A stretch of 28,817 nucleotides of DNA from Kiritimatiellia bacterium (GTDB lineage: Bacteria > Verrucomicrobiota > Kiritimatiellia > RFP12 > UBA1067), in contig JAFVCR010000072.1 in the NCBI GenBank assembly GCA_017479035.1, positions 1 to 28,817 on the forward strand, given 5' to 3'. A model generated the notes under the pieces. That model did no database searches. It was given only the letters and a program-made list of their open reading frames with translations, and was not told the origin of the DNA. The position numbers and the translations under genes were made by a program. Within the stretch, counting starts at the first letter, position 1, and each line of letters starts with the position of its first letter. Of the stretch, positions 1 through 6,534 are shown piece by piece.

Positions 1-111
1 CCCCTTGCCATTCATCCGCACCTGCGCCATTGACGACGCTCCATGACGGAACGAGCCGACCATCTCATCCAAAAATCCGAGATAAGGGTGACGTTGCCAA
101 ACAGGCGACAC
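1..111 (-). CDS. Possible 5' end of an unrecognised gene, cut by the left window edge
   Basis: A frame stays open for 37 codons from a GTG at 111 down to base 1, preceded by a GAGGG purine stretch at a plausible ribosome-binding distance. The peptide (it begins VSPVWQRHPYLGFLDE) has a protein-like composition, but I do not recognise a family. The same frame upstream also reads plausibly across two stop codons (TGA, then TAG), so this may instead be the tail of a second decayed gene like the one at 295-658. An ATG at 115 in another frame gives only a 16-codon peptide. Too short to assign. Confidence 0.25.
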   Translation of the reverse strand, partial: MSPVWQRHPYLGFLDEMVGSFRHGASSMAQVRMNGKG

Positions 112-135
112 TCATCGCCAGCCCTCATTTTGCCC

Positions 136-170
136 TTTGCCTACTGGCAAACGCTACATACCATCGTATG
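136..170. repeat. Pair of small perfect hairpins
   Basis: Two short inverted repeats lie next to each other: TTTGCC-tact-GGCAAA at 136-151 (6-bp stem, 4-nt loop) and CATAC-catc-GTATG at 157-170 (5-bp stem, 4-nt loop). They sit upstream, on the minus strand, of the open frame at 1-111. They could be a leader structure or chance; no family is recognised. Confidence 0.25.
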
Positions 171-195
171 ACGTGTTCTACTAGTATCTGACGGG

Positions 196-236
196 AAAAT
201 AAAAACGGTCCCCACCGCTACTAGGCCGCAGTGGGG
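196..236 (-). terminator. Rho-independent terminator (minus strand)
   Basis: Read on the minus strand, CCCCACTGC (236-228) pairs with GCGGTGGGG (218-210). This gives a 9-bp GC-rich stem with one G-U pair and a 9-nt loop, followed within a few bases by a T-rich run (205-196). The G-U pair forms only on the minus strand and the T tract follows only there, so the orientation is clear. It would end transcripts coming from the coaE operon and the decayed gene at 295-658. Confidence 0.65.
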
Positions 237-294
237 ATAGCCTCAAAGGGAATGATGCCTAGCCAATTATACCCAGTGCTATGCTCCTATTTTA

Positions 295-658
295 TCAAAT
301 TCCTCCGCAGAAGTAAAGAGAAATAAAACTTTGGGCCCCGTCGTGTAACGAAAAGATTTGCACGAGCGCAAGGCGTGTTTGCATCAGTTGCACCCGCGCG
401 GAAACCTCAGCCTCCTGTCTCAGCATGTCTATCGCCAAGTCTTGCGCAGAAAGGCTCTATTTGCCGCTCCCATTCCTCCAAAGCAAACCGCCCGGCGTAT
501 TGCTCTCACAGGTAATTGTTCACAAACGCCATCTTCTCGTTCAGCGCCTTTTCGCCAAGCCGCGCCGTATCGCCAAACTCAACCCCGTTGCCAAACGTTA
601 TACAGTCCCCGCTTGGAGCTGTGATCGCTAGTCCAAACGCCTGCAACTTGCGTTGCAT
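295..658 (-). pseudogene. Decayed gene of unknown function (in-frame stop plus frameshift)
   Basis: From an ATG at 658 the minus strand reads a natural-looking protein for about 50 codons (including SGDCITFGNGVEFGDTARLG), meets a TGA, and carries on in the same frame with another credible stretch (EQYAGRFALEEWERQIEP). Around position 450 the protein-like reading moves to another frame (SAQDLAIDMLRQEAEV, then SARVQLMQTRLALVQ) and runs to a TGA at 295. The span is one base out of a multiple of three, consistent with a single-base indel. I infer a gene of roughly 120 codons broken by one nonsense and one frameshift change. No family is recognised. The main doubt is that GC-rich DNA can read as protein by chance; sequencing errors would also produce this pattern. 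Confidence 0.45.
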
Positions 659-676
659 TTGTAATCTATTGCATGA

Positions 677-682
677 ATTATA
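677..682 (-). promoter_or_regulatory. TATAAT -10-like box upstream of the decayed gene
   Basis: The minus strand carries an exact TATAAT about 20 nt upstream of the ATG at 658, in the short AT-rich gap after coaE. No good -35 element lies 16-18 nt upstream, so this is a weak promoter candidate and possibly a relic. Confidence 0.25.
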
Positions 683-702
683 GCGAAGGAAATATAAACT
701 GA

Positions 703-1629
703 TTAAAACGTTCCGGCATTGGAGCGTCCGTCGCAGATGCCACATTGTATCTTGCGTTCCATCAGCTCAATCTGTCGCAGAACTTTACCCTGCCAATTTG
801 CAATATCATCGGCGGCATCATGCCCTAACGGCAATGCAAGTAACGCACTGAATATCGCCCGTGTGCGATTGTTTATAGCCTCACGTTCTTCAGCCGATGT
901 CGCCAAACGTATTGCATTGATGTAATATGCCACGAGCGCACTGCGGGCTGCTCCGCCAAGCCAATCCAGCGGTGCCCCGCTCCATGAACCGTCTTTGGCA
1001 ACAGTCAAGGCGCGCTCGGCGAAATCCGCGCCGTCCAGCGGATGCCATGTATGCACTAGATGCCCGGCAAGAGCCCAAGCATGCCCTCGCAACTCTTCAA
1101 TGGAACCGTCGTTCAAAAAACTTATGTTTGCGCGTTGCATCTTCACTAACGCTAGCATCTGCGCGGCAATGCGCGCCTTCGCCTCCTCTTCGGTATAACC
1201 TCGAGTCTTCACCATGCGTTCGATCTGTTTTTCTTCGGAGGAAGCTAGGCAGATCACATTGTCGTAATCTCTTTCCCAGCCGCATTCGTACAATAGCGGC
1301 ACAACGCAAACACCATCGAACGCTAGTAGACGCTCTCGCACAAGCGGAAAAAGTATGTTTTCCAGCCGGGATCTCTTCGCCGCCGCATCATCGCCGCAAA
1401 ACACGATTTGTGCAAGCCGTTTGCGGTCTATTCCTCCATCGGCTGTGCGCACGGCACCGCCAAACTGCGCAGCAATCGCTTCCACAGCCGCACCACCGGG
1501 TGCTTCCAACTCGTGAACCACATCGTCTGCATCCAAAACACGAACGCCCGCTTCCTTTAGGAAACGGACGAACGTGGTTTTGCCGCAGGCTATCGAACCT
1601 GTGAGAGCAAATCTGGGCTGCCCGGCCAT
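703..1629 (-). CDS. coaE: Dephospho-CoA kinase with a C-terminal extension
   Basis: Catalyses the last step of coenzyme A synthesis, the ATP-dependent 3'-phosphorylation of dephospho-CoA, in the cytoplasm. Visible motifs: P-loop GSIACGKT (residues 11-18), DAD at 33-35, PLLYE at 111-115 and a lid-like RGYTEEEAKARIAAQM at 143-158. The position before Pro95, usually His in the family ('HP'), is Phe here (NILFPLV). Family members are about 200 residues; this one is 308. Residues from about 195 on form a roughly 110-residue tail I do not recognise, with tryptophans and a CGIC motif near the end. The start is fixed by a TGATG overlap with the secretin stop codon, so translation is probably coupled. 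It is the last intact gene of the operon. The kinase assignment is firm; the role of the tail is unknown. Confidence 0.9.
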   Translation of the reverse strand: MAGQPRFALTGSIACGKTTFVRFLKEAGVRVLDADDVVHELEAPGGAAVEAIAAQFGGAVRTADGGIDRKRLAQIVFCGDDAAAKRSRLENILFPLVRERLLAFDGVCVVPLLYECGWERDYDNVICLASSEEKQIERMVKTRGYTEEEAKARIAAQMLALVKMQRANISFLNDGSIEELRGHAWALAGHLVHTWHPLDGADFAERALTVAKDGSWSGAPLDWLGGAARSALVAYYINAIRLATSAEEREAINNRTRAIFSALLALPLGHDAADDIANWQGKVLRQIELMERKIQCGICDGRSNAGTF

Positions 1630-4600
1630 CAGTCCTCCACCGGGGTCGCCTTTATATCCTTGCCCGTATCATCGCCGCGCCCCATGGTGACTGCGCGTCC
1701 GCGAGGATCGACCAACCGCGCCGTCACGAAAATAAGCAGATTGCGCTTGCTGCTCCATTCGCTGCGGCTGCGGAAGAAACGCCCTAGGAACGGAATGTCG
1801 CCAAGGAACGGGATCTTGTCTTCCATAGACTTGCGCTGCTCGGTGATCAAGCCACCCATGACGACCGTTGCGCCGTTGTAGATGGAGATGTGCGTATCGA
1901 TCGAACGCTGCGAGAAGAACGGCTGTTCCATCGGCACGTCGTAGTAGGTCATATTGCTTTCCTGTCCGAGCGAGTTCATCGCGCTAGTGGCGGCATCAAG
2001 CGCGTTCTGTGCAAAAATCGTTTTCACCTCGTCCGTGACCTGCGTACCGAGAGTATTGAACAGATCCACAACACCCGTGAATATCTCGCCGATGCCCTGG
2101 AAGCTTTCGAGCGATGAGGAGTTGCCAGAGAACGGAATCTTCATACCGTAGTTCTTCCAAGTCGGCTCGTCCACCACCTGCGGATGCAAATCGAGATTGA
2201 TCATCGCACCTTCCGCGCTCACCTCCGGTGTCACCTGGAGAATCACACCCACTTCGCGCATCGTAAAGTTCTGCGGCTCCACGATTGCCAAAATCGCGCT
2301 TTGGCTGGACGAGCTGGACGAGCTAGACGAGCTTGACGATTGCAACTGCACATCGTAGTCGGTCGGATAGATGTATTCCGTCACAACCTTCATCACCGCC
2401 TCCTGACCGGAACGGGTGACCACTTTCGGTGCGGACAGCAAATCGGTATCGCTACGCTGCGAAAGCATGTGCAGAATCATTGAAAGATCTGCATTGCCTA
2501 TGAAAGCGTTTACCTTCATGAACTGGTCGTTGAGGCTTGCACCCTCGCCGGAAATCGGGTTGGATTGAGTGGATAGATAGCGCATACCGGTGGAATAGTC
2601 CGTGCCGTCAACAGCATTAACCGTATATGAGCGGCGATGCGAATGGGTATTCGGCACAGTGGAGGAACTTGATGTAGGTGTTGCGGTCGTCACGCCGCCA
2701 ACAGTTGTAACAGCCGTCCCTTCGGAAGTTGTGGTGGTGGTCGTAGTGCGCGTTCCCGCCGTGCCGCTGCCTTTCAAACCAAGAATCTTGCCAATGCCGC
2801 GCCCTGCGCTGAGCGAGTAGTCGGTATTGAGCAGCCACTCGAACCCGAGGGAATTGAGATCCTCCTGCGCCACTTCCACAAAGCGCGTTTCGATTTCGAT
2901 AAGCATTGGCGTAACGTTGAGTTCGGAGAGTGCCAATTCAAGTTCTGCAAGGTTCTCCGCTGTGTTTGTAACGCGCAGTTTGCCGATCGTCTTAATGTAG
3001 ATGATGCGCGATTCGCGCGGCCACTTCACGCCCATCGTCTCGAAAAAGTTTTTCCACTTCTGCTCGTCGCCCTGGTCACCGCCTTCATCGCCCGCGCCGG
3101 CGAATCCACCACTGGCCTGTACATCGTCGGCAGCACCGCCCACACGCTCTACGAACGATTCCATGACGTTGTAACTGCGCGTGACGAGTTCATCCGTGGA
3201 CATATCCTTTGGCATGACCATCACGACCGTGCCTTGGACTTTGAACTTGTATTTGGTGATCTGGCAGACGAGTTTAAGAGCTTCCCAAAGCGTGATGTTG
3301 GATGCGGAAATGTTCGGGATCTGCGGAACGCTGTCGTTGCCGCCGCCCTGATCGTCCTCGTCGTCGGCAACCGTGCCGAAACCGCTTTCTTCATCGTCTG
3401 CCGCCATCTGGCCGCCAGCACCCGTCACAACCTTGCCCATATCCAACACAAAGTTGAAACCGCGCTGGTCGATGGGCCTTTCGGGATCGTCGTAGTCCTT
3501 GGATGCCTGGCGGAAGAAATCTACAGCATCGATAATCGTAGCCGGAGGACGGAATGAAATGGACGGCAGCATCATCTTCTTCATCCGCTGTTCGATGTCC
3601 TGCTCGGAGGAACGATCACCGTTGCTGTTGAGCGGTGTCTTGTTCGTTCCCTTGTATTCTTCGTCCAATTCGGAAGCATCGACCGCATACACGGGCCGCA
3701 TTGCCGCGCTCACGTCGGCAATCATGCCTTCACGGGTGGCGGCGCGCTCACGCTCGAGAATGATGTTGCGCCTCCGCTGAATGCGGGAACGGAGATCGAT
3801 CGCCTCGGTGTTGTATGGATTGTCGCGCAAAACGAGTTCGCACTGTTCAAGAGCATTGTCCAAGTCAGACACCGCAAGATACTGCGCACTTCTGCGGAGA
3901 CGGCGGCGCGTCAGATCGCGGGACTTCTTGTAATCGTCCGTATTGCGCCTGTGCACGACATCCGCAAGATTCTTCTCGTCTTCAAGTTTGGCATTTGCCT
4001 TCTCGATAATATCGCCGCGCAGACGCGCCGCACGCGGATGCTCGAGTTCCACCGCCTTTTCCACATACTCGCGGGCGAGTTCCAGATTGCTGCGATCCAT
4101 CCACAGCTTCGCCAACTGGTAGTTTGCCTCGCCTTGCCCCTGCTTTATCTCGACCTTGTATCTGCGATGCGTAAGGTGCGACTCCGCAAGCTTGAAATAC
4201 TGCAACGCTTCTTCCCACTTGCGCAACCTCATCGCCGCCCGCGCTTGATTCAATTCGTCCTGACCATGCTCCTTGAGCGATTTGTAACTAGTCCGCTCTG
4301 TATCCATGATGCTTGCAAGCAATGCTGCGTCCTTGTCCTGCTCCGCAACTGGTTCTTTCACCTCGGGAACATTCGTCACCGCTTCCGCCACAACGGGCTC
4401 TTCGTCCGCCACAGGCTCTTCTGCATCGGGAATCGTCTCTTCGGCTTCCGCTACAACCGGCTCTTCGTCCGCCACAGGCTCTTCCGCTTCGGGAATCGTC
4501 TCCTCGGCTTCCGCCACAACCGGCTCTTCGTCCGCCACAGGCTCTTCAACTTCGGGAATCGTCTCTTCGGCCTCTGCTACAACCGGCTCTTCTTCCGCCA

Positions 4601-5171
4601 CAGGCTCTTCAACTTCGGGAATCGTCTCCTCGGCTTCCGCTACAACAGGCTCTTCTTCCGCCACAGTCTCTTCAACTTCAGGAATCGTCTCTTCGGCTTC
4701 CGCCACAACAGGCTCTTCATCCGCTACAGGCTCTTCAACTTCGGGAATCGTCTCTTCGGCTTCCGCCACAACCGGCTCTTCGTCCGCCACAGGTTCTTCC
4801 GCTTCGGGAATCGTCTCTTCGGCTTCCGCTACAATAGTCTCTTCCTCTGCCAAAGGCTCGTCTTCGATAACTGCGCTGTCGTCCGACACGGGAGTTTCCG
4901 GTTCTGTATCGGCAAGAAGAGCAGCTGCATCGTCATCGGCTGAAAGGAGTTGATCTGCGTCGTCGATAGTCTCTTCCGCCGCATCCGCAACGGCTTCAGC
5001 ACCCTCTTCGACGGCCTCGGCTGCATCTTCCACAACCTCTGCAACCGCATCGCCTCCGTCCTCGAGTTCACCCAACAGGCTATCAAGGTCGTCCTGCGCC
5101 GTCAAGCGGACTGTAAACGCGCAGACAAAGCACAGCGCACCGATTATCAAACTCGTTTTAGACAGGTTCAT
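1629..5171 (-). CDS. PilQ/GspD-family outer-membrane secretin (Amuc_1098-like), with Glu-rich repeats
   Basis: A secretin of 1,180 residues that should form the multimeric outer-membrane channel of the adjacent pilus-like system. Order: signal peptide (about 1-25, hydrophobic IIGALCFVCAF, likely cut after LTA), an acidic region with eight 21-residue repeats (112-279), a helical TPR-like stretch (about 300-480), secretin N-type domains (about 535-735; SISFRPPATIIDAVDFF, LRVTNTAENLAELE), and the secretin beta-domain (about 750-1160). The last contains LLSAPKVVTRSGQEAVM, GVILQVTPEV and the hallmark GATVVMGGLITE with IPFLGDIPFLGRFFR. Thr/Ser-rich and poly-Ser insertions interrupt the beta-domain. 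The start is set by AAGGAG at 5178-5183, six bases before ATG. Typical PilQ/GspD proteins have about 650-800 residues; the excess is mainly the repeat and TPR-like N-terminus. The match to Akkermansia Amuc_1098 is by family and gene order. It has its own promoter as well as the operon. Confidence 0.92.
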   Translation of the reverse strand: MNLSKTSLIIGALCFVCAFTVRLTAQDDLDSLLGELEDGGDAVAEVVEDAAEAVEEGAEAVADAAEETIDDADQLLSADDDAAALLADTEPETPVSDDSAVIEDEPLAEEETIVAEAEETIPEAEEPVADEEPVVAEAEETIPEVEEPVADEEPVVAEAEETIPEVEETVAEEEPVVAEAEETIPEVEEPVAEEEPVVAEAEETIPEVEEPVADEEPVVAEAEETIPEAEEPVADEEPVVAEAEETIPDAEEPVADEEPVVAEAVTNVPEVKEPVAEQDKDAALLASIMDTERTSYKSLKEHGQDELNQARAAMRLRKWEEALQYFKLAESHLTHRRYKVEIKQGQGEANYQLAKLWMDRSNLELAREYVEKAVELEHPRAARLRGDIIEKANAKLEDEKNLADVVHRRNTDDYKKSRDLTRRRLRRSAQYLAVSDLDNALEQCELVLRDNPYNTEAIDLRSRIQRRRNIILERERAATREGMIADVSAAMRPVYAVDASELDEEYKGTNKTPLNSNGDRSSEQDIEQRMKKMMLPSISFRPPATIIDAVDFFRQASKDYDDPERPIDQRGFNFVLDMGKVVTGAGGQMAADDEESGFGTVADDEDDQGGGNDSVPQIPNISASNITLWEALKLVCQITKYKFKVQGTVVMVMPKDMSTDELVTRSYNVMESFVERVGGAADDVQASGGFAGAGDEGGDQGDEQKWKNFFETMGVKWPRESRIIYIKTIGKLRVTNTAENLAELELALSELNVTPMLIEIETRFVEVAQEDLNSLGFEWLLNTDYSLSAGRGIGKILGLKGSGTAGTRTTTTTTTSEGTAVTTVGGVTTATPTSSSSTVPNTHSHRRSYTVNAVDGTDYSTGMRYLSTQSNPISGEGASLNDQFMKVNAFIGNADLSMILHMLSQRSDTDLLSAPKVVTRSGQEAVMKVVTEYIYPTDYDVQLQSSSSSSSSSSSSQSAILAIVEPQNFTMREVGVILQVTPEVSAEGAMINLDLHPQVVDEPTWKNYGMKIPFSGNSSSLESFQGIGEIFTGVVDLFNTLGTQVTDEVKTIFAQNALDAATSAMNSLGQESNMTYYDVPMEQPFFSQRSIDTHISIYNGATVVMGGLITEQRKSMEDKIPFLGDIPFLGRFFRSRSEWSSKRNLLIFVTARLVDPRGRAVTMGRGDDTGKDIKATPVED
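4335..4838 (-). repeat. Eight in-frame 63-nt (21-residue) tandem repeats in the secretin
   Basis: Eight consecutive 63-bp units encode variants of PVVAEAEETIPEVEEPVADE plus one residue. The first and last units are diverged (TIVAEAEE... and PVVAEAVTNVPEV...), while the inner six are nearly identical. The segment is strongly acidic, rich in Pro and Val, and predicted to be extended. It sits just after the signal peptide, before the TPR-like part. Such arrays change copy number by slippage or recombination. The long open frames on the plus strand here are by-products of the repeat. Confidence 0.95.
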
Positions 5172-5177
5172 TGGAAA

Positions 5178-5183
5178 CTCCTT
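5178..5183 (-). promoter_or_regulatory. Shine-Dalgarno site of the secretin gene
   Basis: AAGGAG on the minus strand, six bases upstream of the ATG at 5171. It is a near-perfect match and settles the secretin start. Confidence 0.8.
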
Positions 5184-5199
5184 GAACTACTATACGATT

Positions 5200-5228
5200 A
5201 TAATACAACATTTTTAGGAAAAAATCAA
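5200..5228 (-). promoter_or_regulatory. Sigma-70-type promoter for secretin and coaE
   Basis: Minus strand: -35 TTGATT (5228-5223), 17-nt spacer, -10 TATTAT (5205-5200). The -35 box overlaps the stop codon of the small ORF at 5225-5434. Transcription would start near 5193, giving a leader of about 20 nt with a strong ribosome-binding site. It would allow the secretin and coaE to be expressed independently of the upstream platform genes. Confidence 0.6.
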
Positions 5229-5434
5229 GCCACCTGGCAACAATTTCTGAAAATGTTTGCGCCACCCCCGCTTTGCGTCGCTCCATGCGGCGCAAAGCGG
5301 GCATTCCCGGCCTTCCGTGCAATATCTTGCAGCCAGCCTCGGACGTTTTGCAAACCATCACTTTCTTCATTTGCCTCCAGAATATCCGCCACCGATGTGC
5401 GCCGCCGCGAAACGGCTGGCGCATCGAACATCAT
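5225..5434 (-). CDS. Small protein of unknown function, overlapping the upstream gene
   Basis: A 69-residue ORF whose ATG overlaps the stop of the preceding gene by ATGA, the coupling signature seen at other junctions of this operon, and which ends 53 nt before the secretin start. There is no signal peptide or membrane segment. The N-terminal half looks helical (TSVADILEANEESDGLQ, NVRGWLQDIARKAG) and the C-terminal part is Gly-rich with a Cys pair near the end (NCCQVA). No family is recognised. In another frame the same DNA reads CPLC motifs, so the frame choice is not certain. The ATGA overlap and position inside the cluster argue that it is real; lack of any homology I can recall argues for caution. 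Confidence 0.5.
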   Translation of the reverse strand: MMFDAPAVSRRRTSVADILEANEESDGLQNVRGWLQDIARKAGNARFAPHGATQSGGGANIFRNCCQVA

Positions 5435-6534
5435 CTCACAATCTTTTCGTCACCGGTTTTCAGATCCTTGATTGTTATCGAGGGCTGCTCCGCAGTTCCG
5501 CCAAGCGAACGAACCTCGTACTCGCGCTCGAACACCTTTACCTTGCTGCCCACGATGACCGTGAACGGCCCAAAATCGCCACGCTCGAACGCAAGCGTCC
5601 CCTGCTTGTCCACGGGAACGACTTTCGCACCCAGCACTGCCACGACCTTCTTGCCGTCTTTTTTGCGCACCAGTTCGATTGTTGACTGGTCGTATTCCTT
5701 CTCCGCACCCGCACCGGATCCTGCGATTTTGCGCTTGACGAGTTTCTTCGTGAACTTGCCCACTGTAAAGCCGGACTTCACCTCTTTCTTCCCGATAGTC
5801 GCCGTCACCTCTTCTCCTTCGAGCGCATTCACTTTCAACGCCTGCCCGTAAGAATCCTTGCGGCCTTTCACCACGAAGAAATAGCGGAACTTATCGCCCG
5901 GCAACGGAACGTATGCGTTGAACACGAACGGCAGCTCTGTCTGCTTTAGCGGTCCGCCCACGCGGAAATAATTGAGGTAGTCCGGATGCGAATCGGGGTC
6001 GGACGGATCCGTTTCCGCCTCGTATTCCTCGAGATTTGTGAAGCCGTCCTTGTCCGTATCCTGCTCTGCATCCGCCGGATCACTGGGATTCAAACCATAC
6101 TTCAATTCCCAATCGTTCGGCAGTCCGTCATGGTCGGTATCCTTCTCCTCTTTTACAGGTTCCTCCTGCGCCGCATTGCAGTACGGGCAGTTTTTGGCAT
6201 TGCCGGATATGGCCTTGCCGCACTCCTTGTTTTGGCACAGGACGCGTTTTGCGCTATTGAGGAAACTTGGCATTTTCGCATCAAGTTCTTCCAGTTGCGG
6301 AGGCTCACCGATACGTGCAAGCGCGATCTCCGGCAAAGTGAGATCCGCATTTTTAACGCCTTCGCCCGTCTTTGGCCTGCCGGCGAACTCGTTGCGGTAG
6401 TCGGTTGCCGTCTGCTCGCCATCCGTCCCCACCACGAAACCAACCACGGAAACCGCCAGCACTGCGATACCTGCCACAGCAACCAGCCACTCCCAGTATT
6501 CCGCGAGGAAATTGGAATTTTTCTTTTTAGCCAT
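5431..6534 (-). CDS. Bitopic protein with zinc-ribbon and TSP3-like calcium motifs (Amuc_1099 position)
   Basis: A 367-residue inner-membrane-anchored protein of the pilus-like cluster. Lys-rich cytoplasmic start (MAKKKNSN), one transmembrane segment (about 16-36), then a region with C100, C105, C116 and C119 arranged as a zinc ribbon (CQNKEC ... CPYC). Asp-rich calcium-binding motifs follow at 132-183 (DTDHDGLPNDWELKYGLNP, DTDKDGFTNLEEYEAETDP), then a beta-rich C-terminal half. The positive-inside rule places both metal sites in the periplasm. The chosen ATG overlaps the end of the PilO-like gene by 8 nt and has GGGAG upstream; a longer frame exists but lies wholly inside that gene. By position it matches Akkermansia Amuc_1099; the function there is not known to me. 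It may link the inner-membrane platform to the secretin. Confidence 0.8.
   Translation of the reverse strand: MAKKKNSNFLAEYWEWLVAVAGIAVLAVSVVGFVVGTDGEQTATDYRNEFAGRPKTGEGVKNADLTLPEIALARIGEPPQLEELDAKMPSFLNSAKRVLCQNKECGKAISGNAKNCPYCNAAQEEPVKEEKDTDHDGLPNDWELKYGLNPSDPADAEQDTDKDGFTNLEEYEAETDPSDPDSHPDYLNYFRVGGPLKQTELPFVFNAYVPLPGDKFRYFFVVKGRKDSYGQALKVNALEGEEVTATIGKKEVKSGFTVGKFTKKLVKRKIAGSGAGAEKEYDQSTIELVRKKDGKKVVAVLGAKVVPVDKQGTLAFERGDFGPFTVIVGSKVKVFEREYEVRSLGGTAEQPSITIKDLKTGDEKIVR

Noticed and set aside
506..745. Intact 79-codon ORF starting at 745
   Set aside because: Its first part lies inside the end of coaE in another frame; only the part after 658 is protein-like, and that continues past the stop as a decayed gene.
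3951..4953. Three overlapping plus-strand repeat-rich open frames opposite the secretin N-terminus
   Set aside because: A 63-nt repeat free of stops in one frame is easily free of stops in others; the minus frame has the signal peptide and is in frame with the secretin.
5158..5424. Alternative minus-strand ORF of 88 codons before the secretin
   Set aside because: It overlaps the secretin start and covers its ribosome-binding site and promoter; the overlapping 5225-5434 frame has the ATGA coupling instead.
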